Shown here: one piece after another, positions 1 through 7,468 of the stretch
How positions within the stretch are numbered: position 1 is the stretch's first letter
Layout: each line of letters begins with the position of its first letter
From: Actinomycetota bacterium
GTDB taxonomy: Bacteria; Actinomycetota; Actinomycetes; Mycobacteriales; Mycobacteriaceae
Direction: 5' to 3'
DNA length: 23,550 nt
Assembly (NCBI GenBank): GCA_005787665.1
Contig: SYAB01000479.1
Span: forward strand, 1 to 23,550
Position numbers and translations under genes: made by a program
The notes under the pieces: model-generated
Told to the model about the DNA's origin: nothing
The model's input: the letters and a program-made list of their open reading frames with translations, nothing else
The model's database searches: none

Positions 1-143
1 ACTCCGAACTGGCTCGCGTCCCGATGCGCCGGTTCGGGCTCCCGTCGGAGGTCGCGGCCGCGATCGCGTTTCTGTGCACCGAACAGAGCGGGTCCACCAC
101 CGGGGCGGTACTGATGGTCGACGGCGGGTCGGACTGCGTCTGA
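1..143 (+). CDS. C-terminal fragment of an SDR-family oxidoreductase
   Basis: Reading from base 3 gives 46 residues before a TGA at 141-143, and the 5' part lies outside the window. The visible end reads RVPMRRFGLPSEVAAAIAFL and closes with TGAVLMVDGGSD. This is the classic C-terminus of classical short-chain dehydrogenases: an R-G/P-EVA helix followed by a TG-x-VDGG strand. The Rossmann and catalytic Tyr-Lys parts are not visible, so substrate and cofactor cannot be assigned. The family call is firm; the function is open. Confidence 0.85.
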   Translation, partial: SELARVPMRRFGLPSEVAAAIAFLCTEQSGSTTGAVLMVDGGSDCV

Positions 144-194
144 AGCGCCAAAACCCTTTCTCACCAGAGTTTTAGACACCGCTCCCGGCCGCCT

Positions 195-200
195 TAGAGT
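195..200 (+). promoter_or_regulatory. Candidate -10 (TAGAGT) for the STAS gene
   Basis: TAGAGT fits the mycobacterial TANNNT -10 pattern. It would give a leader of roughly 60 bases ending in the GAGGGGCGG Shine-Dalgarno-like run before the ATG at 269. No good -35 is visible, so this is a weak call. Confidence 0.3.
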
Positions 201-268
201 TTCGCCGTACCGTCGCAGACGAGGCCGCGCGTCGGCGGCCCGGACGATCGACATGAGGGGCGGACATC

Positions 269-703
269 ATGACGAGCTTCACTTCGCGGTACGGGGAACC
301 CGCAGCGGATTACCGGGGAGCCCATGTCCGGGCACACCGCCGGCACGGCGCGACCGTCGTCGCCGTCAGCGGCCGCGTCGACGCGCGAAACCTCGACCGG
401 GTCGCCGACCACGCGTCGCGGTTCATCCTTCCCGATGCCCCGTTCGTCCTCGACCTCAGTGCGGTCACCGAGTTCACCCCGAAAGCCGCCGACCTGCTCG
501 ATATCGTCGATCAGCGTTGCGCTGCCGCCGGCGTCGATTGGGCGCTGGTTCCCGGTCTTGCCGCAGTCCGGCGGATGCGGGGCCGCACCGGCGCCTCGGC
601 GCTGCCGGTGATCGCCTCGGTGGCCCGCGCCGAGCACGAGTTCGACGACGCCGTCCTCAAGCGCCGCCGTCTGCTACTGCCCCTGTTGGGCAGGACCGCC
701 TGA
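269..703 (+). CDS. STAS-domain protein lacking the usual phospho-acceptor
   Basis: This 144-residue protein resembles anti-sigma factor antagonists. A strand reading VVAVSGRVDARNLD (about 30-43) is followed by VLDLSAVTEF (60-69), the usual beta-strand before the phosphorylation site. In active antagonists an Asp-Ser pair follows; here the sequence is Thr70-Pro71-Lys72, so the normal Ser is absent. An N-terminal extension of about 25 residues and a basic C-terminus (RRRLLLPLLGR) flank the domain. The ATG at 269 is preceded by GAGGGGCGG. No kinase is adjacent. It may be a phosphorylation-independent antagonist or a structural STAS module. Family assignment is moderately firm; the role is inferred. 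Confidence 0.75.
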   Translation: MTSFTSRYGEPAADYRGAHVRAHRRHGATVVAVSGRVDARNLDRVADHASRFILPDAPFVLDLSAVTEFTPKAADLLDIVDQRCAAAGVDWALVPGLAAVRRMRGRTGASALPVIASVARAEHEFDDAVLKRRRLLLPLLGRTA

Positions 704-736
704 CACCGCTGCGCGGGTCACCGTCCGTGATCCGCG

Positions 737-742
737 TACCCT
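737..742 (+). promoter_or_regulatory. -10 element (TACCCT), predicted leaderless start at 750
   Basis: TACCCT fits TANNNT and ends 7 bases before the GTG at 750. This spacing would put transcription start on the start codon. No Shine-Dalgarno is visible. Confidence 0.45.
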
Positions 743-749
743 CGACGCT

Positions 750-1253
750 GTGCGCGCGAGCCTTCTGACCGCTCCGGCCTCGGTGCTGGGGATGCTGGCG
801 ATCATCGCGTCCCTGATCGCGCCCGGGGCGGTCGCCGACCCGGAAGCCCCGGTGCCCGTCCCCTCCCCGGCCGAGGAACCGTCGCATGCCTCGGGGTCGT
901 CTCCCGGCCCGGTCGTGATGGACCACGACGGCACCTTCGCCGTGGGCGCCGAGATCATGCCAGGGGTCTACTCCTCCGCCGGCCCGCTGCCGGGTGGCAC
1001 CTGCTACTGGCGAAGGATCGGGGCCGAGGACACCACCGTCGAGAACGCACTGACCAAACAGCCGCAGACGGTGCAGATCGCCGCCGCCGATATCGCGTTC
1101 AAGACCAACGGATGCCAGCCGTGGACGCTGACCGACACCCCGCCGCCCGGCCAGAATGCGCCGTGGCTGTCCCAGTTGCAGCTGCGGCACAGCCTCGACA
1201 TCCTCAACGGCCTGGCGGGTCAGTCCGGCAACGGCCAGTTGCCGCCCTATTGA
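750..1253 (+). CDS. Exported protein, mycobacterial DGxFxVGxxIxPGxY-type domain
   Basis: 167 residues. An N-terminal hydrophobic segment (about 8-28, ending GAVADP) looks like a Sec signal peptide. It is followed by a Pro-rich linker (about 33-55) and a small domain beginning DGTFAVGAEIMPGVY, then GGTCYWRRI and a second Cys in NGCQPW. The pattern of a Gly-Val-Gly turn, PGxY and CYW recurs in secreted actinobacterial proteins of unknown function, and the two Cys could pair outside the membrane. The GTG at 750 is chosen because it leaves an intact signal peptide and has a -10-like hexamer 7 bases upstream. The stop abuts the cdh stop on the other strand. Specific function unknown. Confidence 0.82.
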   Translation: MRASLLTAPASVLGMLAIIASLIAPGAVADPEAPVPVPSPAEEPSHASGSSPGPVVMDHDGTFAVGAEIMPGVYSSAGPLPGGTCYWRRIGAEDTTVENALTKQPQTVQIAAADIAFKTNGCQPWTLTDTPPPGQNAPWLSQLQLRHSLDILNGLAGQSGNGQLPPY

Positions 1254-2021
1254 TCATTTGCCGCCGGCCGACGGGGGCGGGCAACGGTCGTGGTCCTGCA
1301 ACTCCTCCCCGCCGGCCCAGTCGCCCGCGGCGCTATCGGCCTGGTCGGCCAGGATGACGAAACCGGGCAGCCCGCCGCGGCGGACGCCGACGACGACCAG
1401 GGTGTAGTGACCGATGTCGGCGCCCGCGGTATCGGCGAGCAGGCGGAAGGGGTTGACCGAGAGTTCCTCTCCATCGACCGCGATCGCGCTGTAGGTGTGA
1501 CCGGCCAGCGGTTCGGGAAACGGGGCCCAGTGGGGTCCGATCGCGTCCGCATGCTCGGTGATGGCGGCGTGCACGTCGGAACGGATGCAGTCGATGTGGA
1601 TGTGCAACTGGTTCTGCGAGCGCGATGACGCGGAGTTGACGGCCAGACTCATCCAGTCCCGCGGCAGAGTGCCGCCGGCTGCCGCTTCGGTGAACGACCG
1701 TGCCGCCCAGGCGGCGGCAAAATAGTTGGTGGCACCCGGGTCCAGCAGGTCCGGGCTCTCGATCCCGGTGATACGCGCGGTCGGCAACAGCAGATACTGC
1801 CGCGGCCCGACGCTGTCCTTGAAGACGACGTAGCCGCGCTCGCGTCCGCCGCTCAGGTCGACCGCCGCGCACGGTGCCGGGTCGCGGGACTGCACCGCCC
1901 CGGCGACACACTGGTCGTTGACCACCCGCCACAGGATGTCGGGGTCGGCCCCGGCGCTGGGTGAACCCGCGACCACGACAGCGACCGGGACGGCCCACAG
2001 GACTCGGCGCGCAACTGGCAC
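1254..2021 (-). CDS. cdh: CDP-diacylglycerol diphosphatase
   Basis: This 255-residue protein matches the CDP-diacylglycerol pyrophosphatase family, which hydrolyses CDP-DAG to phosphatidate and CMP at the membrane; its length is close to that of E. coli Cdh. It has an N-terminal hydrophobic signal or anchor (VLWAVPVAVVVAGS), a conserved early DQCVAG segment, YVVFKDSVGPRQYLLLP, and the HIT-like catalytic motif QNQLHIHIDC. A further conserved segment reads GPHWAPFPEPLAGHTY. The GTG at 2021 has TAGGGT 6 bases upstream and no strong Shine-Dalgarno, so it is probably leaderless. It is divergent from modA and convergent with the upstream exported gene. Confidence 0.92.
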   Translation of the reverse strand: MPVARRVLWAVPVAVVVAGSPSAGADPDILWRVVNDQCVAGAVQSRDPAPCAAVDLSGGRERGYVVFKDSVGPRQYLLLPTARITGIESPDLLDPGATNYFAAAWAARSFTEAAAGGTLPRDWMSLAVNSASSRSQNQLHIHIDCIRSDVHAAITEHADAIGPHWAPFPEPLAGHTYSAIAVDGEELSVNPFRLLADTAGADIGHYTLVVVGVRRGGLPGFVILADQADSAAGDWAGGEELQDHDRCPPPSAGGK

Positions 2022-2027
2022 CGGGTC

Positions 2028-2051
2028 ACCCTAATCCGGGGGCAATAGCAT
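2028..2051. promoter_or_regulatory. Divergent cdh/modA promoter region with two -10 elements
   Basis: On the minus strand TAGGGT (2033 to 2028) lies 6 bases before the cdh GTG. On the plus strand TAGCAT (2046-2051) lies 7 bases before the modA GTG. Both fit TANNNT, and both genes would be transcribed as leaderless mRNAs from a compact 37-base gap. Promoter use is inferred from spacing only. Confidence 0.45.
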
Positions 2052-2058
2052 TCCCGGT

Positions 2059-2088
2059 GTGAAAGTCGCCGGTGTGAAAGTCGCCGGG
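2059..2088 (+). repeat. 15-base tandem repeat at the modA start
   Basis: GTGAAAGTCGCCGGT (2059-2073) is followed by GTGAAAGTCGCCGGG (2074-2088), identical at 14 of 15 positions. It duplicates the GTG start and encodes MKVAG-VKVAG, adding a second Lys to the signal-peptide n-region. Confidence 0.9.
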
Positions 2089-2805
2089 GTGCTCCTCAGC
2101 ACACTCGCCGTGCTCGCAGGGTGCGGATCCCCCGCCGATGATCACCTCGTCATCTTCGCGGCCGCATCGCTGCGCCCGACCTTCGCCGACCTCGACGCGA
2201 GGTTCTCCGCGCTCAACCCCGGCAGCCCCGTGGAGTTGTCGACCGCCGGGTCGGCCGACCTACTCACCCAGCTGACCCAGGGCGCGCAGGCTGATGTCTT
2301 CGCCACGGCAGATACGGCGACCATGGACAAGGCGGCCCGCGCCGGGTTGCTTGCCGGGCCACCGGTTCCCTTCGCATCCAACGCGCTAGCGATTGTCGTC
2401 GCCCCCGGGAATCCTCAGGGCGTCACATCATTCCGTGACCTCGCGGGTGTCGATCTGGTGGTGTGCGCGGTCCAGGTGCCCTGCGGTGCCGCCCTGCCCC
2501 GGATAGAGCAGGAGACCGGCGTTCGGCTCAGGCCGGTGAGCGAGGAATCCTCGGTCACCGATGTGCTGAACAAGGTGACCAGCGGTCAGGCCGACGCGGG
2601 GGTGGTGTACCAGACCGACGCCCGGGCTGCCGGCGCCGCGGTGACGACCGTGCCCTTTCCGGAGGCGGCCGGTGCGCCCAACCGCTACCAGATCGCAGTC
2701 CTGATCAGCTCGGCGGATCCGGTCCGGGCCAAGGCGTTCGTCGACCTGGTCGCCGGGCCGGTCGGCCAGCAGGTTCTGGGGGCGGCGGGCTTCGGTGGGC
2801 CCTGA
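2059..2805 (+). CDS. modA: Molybdate-binding periplasmic lipoprotein ModA
   Basis: A 248-residue solute-binding protein for molybdate ABC import. A lipobox LAGC places the lipidated Cys at residue 22. The mature domain opens LVIFAAASLRPTF, the oxyanion-binding Ser region of ModA. It continues with STAGSADLLTQLTQGAQADVFATAD, then SSVTDVLNKVTSGQADAGVVYQTDA and RYQIAVL, all typical of the family. The start overlaps a 15-base tandem repeat, so GTG 2059 and GTG 2074 are both possible. 2059 is preferred because TAGCAT sits 7 bases upstream. No modB or modC permease/ATPase gene follows; the next gene is yaaA. Confidence 0.92.
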   Translation: MKVAGVKVAGVLLSTLAVLAGCGSPADDHLVIFAAASLRPTFADLDARFSALNPGSPVELSTAGSADLLTQLTQGAQADVFATADTATMDKAARAGLLAGPPVPFASNALAIVVAPGNPQGVTSFRDLAGVDLVVCAVQVPCGAALPRIEQETGVRLRPVSEESSVTDVLNKVTSGQADAGVVYQTDARAAGAAVTTVPFPEAAGAPNRYQIAVLISSADPVRAKAFVDLVAGPVGQQVLGAAGFGGP

Positions 2806-2819
2806 GGAGAGCCACCGGC

Positions 2820-2825
2820 TAGCGT
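2820..2825 (+). promoter_or_regulatory. -10 element (TAGCGT), predicted leaderless start of yaaA
   Basis: TAGCGT ends 6 bases before the GTG at 2832 in the 26-base gap after modA. This suggests yaaA can be transcribed independently of modA. Confidence 0.4.
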
Positions 2826-2831
2826 CTGGCT

Positions 2832-3578
2832 GTGATCGTGCTACTCCCACCCTCGGAGACCAAACGTCCGGGAGGTGACGGGCCCGTACTGGATCTGGCA
2901 GCTCTGAGTTGGCCGGATCTGGCTCCGCTGCGTTCGGAACTGGTGAGCGAACTCGTCGACCTCGCCGCCGATCGGCCTGCCTCCCGCGCAGCGCTGGGGA
3001 TCTCGGCGTCCCAGGATGCGGAGATCGAGCGCAACGCCGCCCTGCGCACCGCGCCGACGCTGCCCGCCATCCGCCGCTACACCGGAGTGCTCTACGACGC
3101 GCTGGACATCGAAACCTTGCGGGCTGCGGACGCCGCACGGGCCGGGGTGCGGTTGGCGATCGGCTCGGCGTTGTTCGGGCTGCTGCGCGCGACCGACCCC
3201 ATCCCCGCCTATCGATTGTCGGCGGGTTCCACCCTGCCTGGCCGCCCGGGCCTGGCGACCCGGTGGCGACCCGTTCTGCAGCCCGTGCTGGCGGGCCTGG
3301 CAGCCGGGGAACTCGTCGTCGATCTGCGATCCGGCGCCTATGTGGGCCTCGGCCGGTGCGAGGCCGCGGTTCGGGTCGATGTCCTCGCCGAGCGCCCTGA
3401 CGGCACCCGAAGCGTGGTGACCCACTTCAACAAGGCCCACAAAGGACGGCTGGCCCGGGCGTTGGCCACCACCCGTTCCGAACCCGCCGATGCTGCGGCG
3501 GTGGCCGCCGTCGCCCGCCGTTCGGGGATGGTGGTGGAGCGGGACGGAAACCGGCTGACGATCGTGGTTCCCGCGTGA
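2832..3578 (+). CDS. yaaA: YaaA-family (DUF328) peroxide-stress protein
   Basis: A 248-residue cytoplasmic protein of the YaaA/DUF328 family. In E. coli YaaA lowers intracellular free iron and protects DNA and proteins during peroxide stress. Family signatures are LLPPSETKRPGGDG at the N-terminus, the central RYTGVLYDALD and GSALFGLLRATDPIPAYRLS, LVVDLRSGAY, and the C-terminal HFNKAHKGRLARAL. Length is normal. The GTG at 2832 starts the conserved LLPPSETK region almost directly. It leads a tight group with a methyltransferase 10 bases downstream and a GGDEF-like gene. The molecular activity in this organism is inferred from family only. Confidence 0.92.
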   Translation: MIVLLPPSETKRPGGDGPVLDLAALSWPDLAPLRSELVSELVDLAADRPASRAALGISASQDAEIERNAALRTAPTLPAIRRYTGVLYDALDIETLRAADAARAGVRLAIGSALFGLLRATDPIPAYRLSAGSTLPGRPGLATRWRPVLQPVLAGLAAGELVVDLRSGAYVGLGRCEAAVRVDVLAERPDGTRSVVTHFNKAHKGRLARALATTRSEPADAAAVAAVARRSGMVVERDGNRLTIVVPA

Positions 3579-3588
3579 CGGTGCGAGG

Positions 3589-4197
3589 ATGGTGTCGGTG
3601 AGCAACCGCTGGCAGCGCTCCGAGGTACCGCGCGGCGAGGAGTACGACGCGCGCTGGACGGCGCTGGCGGCCGCCGGTGAGGAGATCCACGGCGAGGCCG
3701 ACCTGGTCGAGGCACTGCTGGGCTCGACGGGACGGTACTCGGTGCTCGACGCCGGTTGCGGCACCGGCCGGGTGGCCGTCGAACTCGCCCGGCGCGGATT
3801 CCGGGTCGCCGGCGTCGACGCCGACGATCAGATGCTCGCCGCTGCCCGGGCCAAGGCCCCTCGGCTGCGCTGGGTCACCGCCGATCTGGCGCAACCGGCC
3901 CGCCGCGGGGACGGGCTGCCGCGTCGTGTGGACCTCGTGCTGCTGGCCGGCAACGTGATGATCTTCCTCGAACCGGGGACCGAGGGACGGGTGCTGGGCA
4001 ATCTGGCCGCCCGGCTGGACCCCGGCGGCCTGGTGGTGGCGGGCTTCAGCATCATCCCCGACCGGCTCTCCGTGGAGCGCTACGACGAACTGGCGGCATC
4101 GGTCGGTCTGACACCGGTGGCGCGCTGGTCGACCTGGGAGCGCGAGCCCTTCGCCGGCGGCGACTACGCGGTGTCGGTGCACCGGGCTGCCCGATGA
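3589..4197 (+). CDS. Class I SAM-dependent methyltransferase
   Basis: 202 residues. The SAM-binding motif VLDAGCGTGRVAVELARRG (about 48-66) is followed by the acidic end of beta-2 (VAGVDADDQML) and by a post-motif strand VDLVLLAGNVMIFLEPG, typical of methyltransferase types 11/25. The substrate is not evident. ATG 3589 is given, but GAGG at 3585-3588 lies directly against it. GTG 3598, nine bases downstream of that GAGG, may be the real start and would remove only three residues. The stop overlaps the next gene's ATG (ATGA at 4194-4197), so the two are translationally coupled. Confidence 0.88.
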   Translation: MVSVSNRWQRSEVPRGEEYDARWTALAAAGEEIHGEADLVEALLGSTGRYSVLDAGCGTGRVAVELARRGFRVAGVDADDQMLAAARAKAPRLRWVTADLAQPARRGDGLPRRVDLVLLAGNVMIFLEPGTEGRVLGNLAARLDPGGLVVAGFSIIPDRLSVERYDELAASVGLTPVARWSTWEREPFAGGDYAVSVHRAAR

Positions 4198-5294
4198 GGG
4201 CACCCGACCGCTACAACGCGATCACCGCGCGCCTCACCGCCGGCGGGCACCAGCTCCCCGTGATGCGGCTCGTGGCCGGATGCATCCTGACCATGGCACT
4301 GCCGCCGCTGCTGGCGGCGACCAATCCGGACTCCACCCGCTGGCCGGGCGGCCGGGGTCTGCTGATCGTGATCGTGCCGGTCTGTCTCGGGCTGGCCGTG
4401 CCATGGCTGCGGCGCCGATGGCCGAGTCGCACCGAGTCCATCACCGTCGTCGTCGTCGGCGCACTGTTCCTGGCCGCCGGGTGTGTCGCCGCCAGTGATC
4501 CGCTGGCCGGTCTGGCGATCGCCACCGCGTTCGCGTTCATCCTCGGGTACGTGGGGTTGTTCCACGGCAGCAGGCCGCAGTGGTTCACCGCGATCATCGC
4601 CGCCGGCACCGTCGGCTGGCTTGCGGGCCGGATCGCGATCGCGGACCTGCCCACCGCGCTGGCCGTCACGACGCCGGTGGTCCTGGTGATTCTCGCCGTC
4701 TTCGTGGGCTGCCGGACCATCGCCGCGGTGACGGCTGCCTCCGGCGAGCGCACCGACGTCGAACCACTGACCGGCCTGTTGACCCGGGCGTCCTTCGACG
4801 AACTCGCCGCCACCCTGCTCGGGGCCCGTAACCGCGGGGACGATCGCTACCTCGTCGTGGCGGTGGTCGGTGTCGATAACGTTCCCGCGCTGCTGAGCGT
4901 GCAGGGCCGGCGCGGGGTCGAACGCGTCCGCGTCGCGATCGCACTGGCGCTGCGGGACACCGTGCGCCGCGGGGCGATCGTCGGACATGTCGGCGACGAC
5001 GAGTTTCTCATTGCCGAGGTCTTCACCACCGCAGATCCTGCTCCCCTGGCTGAGCGGATCCGTGGCGCGGTGGCGGCCACCCCCGGCGGGGACACGGCGA
5101 GCATCGGCGTGGTCAGCACCCCCCTCGGACCGCTCGCTGCCCGCCCCCCGCACGAGGTTCTGGACGAGATCGTCGCGCTGGGCACCGCGGCGATGTGGCG
5201 GGCTCGGGGTCGCGGCGGCAATCAGGCCGATTACGTCCTGAGCCCCGTACTGCGCGGCCCGGCGGAGCCGGATCCCGACCCCGACCACGGGTGA
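4194..5294 (+). CDS. Membrane-anchored degenerate GGDEF-domain protein
   Basis: 366 residues starting at the ATG that overlaps the methyltransferase stop. The N-terminal half (about 20-185) has about six hydrophobic segments, consistent with an integral membrane sensor. The C-terminal half starts EPLTGLLTRASFDEL, matching the DPLTGLxNR start of diguanylate cyclases. The active-site loop reads Gly267-Asp268-Asp269-Glu270-Phe271, so the second Gly of GGDEF is replaced by Asp. The end (IGVVSTPL, then a TAAMWRARGRGGN helix) is also GGDEF-like. Classical cyclases make c-di-GMP; this one may be weak, inactive or a GTP/c-di-GMP sensor. The frame is open further upstream, but that part overlaps the methyltransferase and looks non-coding. 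Confidence 0.85.
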   Translation: MRAPDRYNAITARLTAGGHQLPVMRLVAGCILTMALPPLLAATNPDSTRWPGGRGLLIVIVPVCLGLAVPWLRRRWPSRTESITVVVVGALFLAAGCVAASDPLAGLAIATAFAFILGYVGLFHGSRPQWFTAIIAAGTVGWLAGRIAIADLPTALAVTTPVVLVILAVFVGCRTIAAVTAASGERTDVEPLTGLLTRASFDELAATLLGARNRGDDRYLVVAVVGVDNVPALLSVQGRRGVERVRVAIALALRDTVRRGAIVGHVGDDEFLIAEVFTTADPAPLAERIRGAVAATPGGDTASIGVVSTPLGPLAARPPHEVLDEIVALGTAAMWRARGRGGNQADYVLSPVLRGPAEPDPDPDHG

Positions 5295-5305
5295 CGCGCA
5301 GCCGG

Positions 5306-5311
5306 TAGTGT
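5306..5311 (+). promoter_or_regulatory. -10 element (TAGTGT), predicted leaderless start at 5319
   Basis: TAGTGT ends 7 bases before the ATG at 5319 in a 24-base gap. No Shine-Dalgarno is visible, so a leaderless transcript is likely. Confidence 0.45.
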
Positions 5312-5318
5312 CACAGCG

Positions 5319-6167
5319 ATGAGCAGTGAGCACCAGCACTCCCGGCCCCGAATGACCCGTCATGAGTTGCGTTATGCGGCAGGGACTCTCGCCGTCCTGA
5401 TTGCCGCCGCGACGGCAGCGTTCCCGGCTACCGCCGAACCCACCCCGGGGGCGCCTGAGAATTTCGTCGTGCTGACCGACATCGTCCCCGACATCCTCGC
5501 CGACATCCGCTACATCACCCCACACAATTTCACCGGTGACCCGGTCGACGGCTACCGGCAGCCGCTGTGCATCCTGACCCGGCCGGCAGCCGAGGCATTG
5601 GCCCGCGCTCAGCAGGATGTCGTCGAGCGGGGCTACACCCTCAAGGTCTACGACTGTTACCGGCCGCAGCGTGCCGTCAACGACTTCATCGCCTGGGCGC
5701 AGGACCTGCCCGACACCCGGATGAAGGCCGAGTTCTACCCGCGCGTCGACAAGTCGACCCTGTTCGCGGACGGCTACATCGCCGAGCGGTCCGGCCACAG
5801 CCGCGGCAGCACCGTCGACCTCACGCTCGTCCCGCTGCCGGCGGTCCCGACACCGGGATACGTTCCGGGTCAGCCGCTGGTGGATTGCACTGCCCCACAG
5901 GTGGTTCGGTTCCCGGACAACTCCGTGGATATGGGCACCGGCTTCGACTGTTTCGACACCCTGGCCAACACGCTCGACCCACGGATCGACGGCGATCAGG
6001 CCAAGAACCGCCTGCTGCTCGCCGAGGTCCTCGAGCGCGAGGGTTTCGTCAACTACGACAAGGAGTGGTGGCACTTCACCTACAAGCCGGCCGAGACCGG
6101 TGAGCCCTACCCCGACACCTACTTCGACTTCCCGGTCGACCGCGCGGCGCTGGCGCCGAATCCCTAG
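5319..6167 (+). CDS. ddpX: Exported VanX-family D-alanyl-D-alanine dipeptidase
   Basis: A 282-residue zinc dipeptidase of peptidase family M15D that cleaves D-Ala-D-Ala. The zinc and catalytic set is complete: SxHxxGxxxD with His160 and Asp167 (spacing 7, as His116/Asp123 in VanX) and Glu249-Trp-Trp-His252 (as Glu181/His184). The transition-state Arg lies in [10 protein letters not shown]. Unlike cytoplasmic VanX it carries a hydrophobic N-terminal segment (about 20-38, [13 protein letters not shown]) that looks like a signal peptide. An exported enzyme would act on peptides outside the membrane rather than on the cytosolic Ddl product. Its TAG stop shares the CTAG palindrome 6164-6167 with the cinA stop. 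Confidence 0.9.
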   Translation: MSSEHQHSRPRMTRHELRYAAGTLAVLIAAATAAFPATAEPTPGAPENFVVLTDIVPDILADIRYITPHNFTGDPVDGYRQPLCILTRPAAEALARAQQDVVERGYTLKVYDCYRPQRAVNDFIAWAQDLPDTRMKAEFYPRVDKSTLFADGYIAERSGHSRGSTVDLTLVPLPAVPTPGYVPGQPLVDCTAPQVVRFPDNSVDMGTGFDCFDTLANTLDPRIDGDQAKNRLLLAEVLEREGFVNYDKEWWHFTYKPAETGEPYPDTYFDFPVDRAALAPNP

Positions 6168-7426
6168 GAACCCAGCGCGGTGCGCAGCAGGTGCATCGCC
6201 ACGGTCGTCGAACGTTCGCGCACGTCGGCGCGCTCCCCGGGAACCCGCACGCAGCGGGTCAGCATCTCGCCGCCGTCCAGGGCGATGCAGAACCAGACCG
6301 TGCCGACCGGCTTGTCGGCCGTTCCGCCGCCCGGACCGGCCACCCCGGTGATCGCGACCGCGGTATCGGCGCCGAAGCGGCGCAGTGCTCCGGCGGCCAT
6401 CGCCTCGGCGACTTCGCCGGACACCGCGCCGTGGGCGGCGATCAGTGCCTCGTCGACGCCGAGCAGACCCGCCTTGGCTTCGTTCGCGTAGGCGACCACC
6501 CCGCCGGCCAGATAGGCCGACGACCCGGGCCGGTCGGCCAGTCGCGCGGCCAGCAGTCCCGCCGTGCACGACTCCGCGGTGGCGATCCGCCGGCCCGCCA
6601 GCAGGCCGGCGACCTGGTCGTCGATGCTGGAGCCGTCCTCGGAGAAGATGGCCGCGCCGTGGCGCTGCCGGATCAGCCCCATCAGTGAACGGTAGGTCTG
6701 CTCGCCGCCGGGTTCGTAACGGGTGACCATCTCCAACTCGCCGCGGCGCAGGCAGGTGGTGACTTCCAGATCGCCGAACCCGGGCACCTGCCGCTCCGCC
6801 TCGCGCAGCGTCTCGGCCAGGCCCGACTCGGCCACCCCGAACATCAGCACGGTGTCCTGCCGGTAGACCGTGCGCCCGGCGATGGCCTGGGCGACGGCAT
6901 CGGTGGCCATCGCCGCCGCCCACATCGCCTGCAACTCCTTGGGCGGCCCGGGCAGCACCACCACGGTGGGGCTGCCCCCGACCACCACGCCGGGCGCGGT
7001 GCCGACCGGGTGCAGAACCGTCGCGCCCGTGGGCACCATCGCCTGCTTGCGATTGGCGGCGCTGACCGCCTCGAGGTCCATGTCGGGAAAGCGGGCCATC
7101 CACTTCGCGACGATCGCGGCGATGACGGCCTCCATCGCCTCGTCGAGGACCAGTTCGCGCCCGCAGAACCGGGCCACCGTGGCCACGGTCATATCGTCGG
7201 CCGTCGGGCCGAGCCCGCCGGTGGTCACGATGAGATCCACCCCTTCGGCGCGCAGGAACCTCAGTTGCGCCTCGATGTCGGCGGGCCGGTCACCGCAGAT
7301 GGTGATGTGGGCCAGTTCCACCCCGAGTTCGAGTAGCCGGTCGGCAACCCATGGTCCGTTGCGGTCGGCGACCCGACCGGTCAGTACCTCGGTGCCGGTG
7401 ACCAGAATTCCCGCGCGCGCGCTCAT
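6164..7426 (-). CDS. cinA: CinA: MoaB/Mog-like domain fused to NMN deamidase domain
   Basis: A 420-residue two-domain CinA. Residues about 5-170 form the molybdopterin-binding-like (MoCF) domain: [34 protein letters not shown], and [15 protein letters not shown]. Residues about 262-420 form the PncC-type domain with [22 protein letters not shown] and [21 protein letters not shown]. The family hydrolyses NMN to nicotinate mononucleotide and the N-terminal domain can act as an ADP-ribose pyrophosphatase, both in NAD recycling. Length is normal. TAGTCT lies 8 bases before the ATG, so cinA probably has its own promoter in the 42-base gap after the oxygenase gene. Confidence 0.95.
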   Translation of the reverse strand: MSARAGILVTGTEVLTGRVADRNGPWVADRLLELGVELAHITICGDRPADIEAQLRFLRAEGVDLIVTTGGLGPTADDMTVATVARFCGRELVLDEAMEAVIAAIVAKWMARFPDMDLEAVSAANRKQAMVPTGATVLHPVGTAPGVVVGGSPTVVVLPGPPKELQAMWAAAMATDAVAQAIAGRTVYRQDTVLMFGVAESGLAETLREAERQVPGFGDLEVTTCLRRGELEMVTRYEPGGEQTYRSLMGLIRQRHGAAIFSEDGSSIDDQVAGLLAGRRIATAESCTAGLLAARLADRPGSSAYLAGGVVAYANEAKAGLLGVDEALIAAHGAVSGEVAEAMAAGALRRFGADTAVAITGVAGPGGGTADKPVGTVWFCIALDGGEMLTRCVRVPGERADVRERSTTVAMHLLRTALGS

Positions 7427-7434
7427 CGGGTTCG

Positions 7435-7440
7435 AGACTA
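7435..7440 (-). promoter_or_regulatory. -10 element (TAGTCT), predicted leaderless start of cinA
   Basis: On the minus strand TAGTCT (7440 to 7435) ends 8 bases before the ATG at 7426. The gap contains no Shine-Dalgarno. Confidence 0.4.
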
Positions 7441-7468
7441 CGCAGCCGGCGCCGCCCGTGGCGCCGGG

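Noticed and set aside
161..200. A SigF-type promoter (GTTT then GGGTA) before the STAS gene
   Set aside because: A GTTTT is present near 168-173 but no GGGTA-like -10 at proper spacing follows. Only a generic TAGAGT is visible.
3756..4193. Upstream extension of the GGDEF-like frame
   Set aside because: It lies inside the methyltransferase gene and is an Arg/Pro-rich shadow. The membrane domain begins at ATG 4194.
4164..7103. A 979-codon open frame on the minus strand
   Set aside because: It runs antisense to the methyltransferase, GGDEF-like and ddpX genes and through cinA in another frame. The product is Arg/Gly/His-rich with no domain or membrane pattern. Such frames arise readily in GC-rich DNA opposite real genes.
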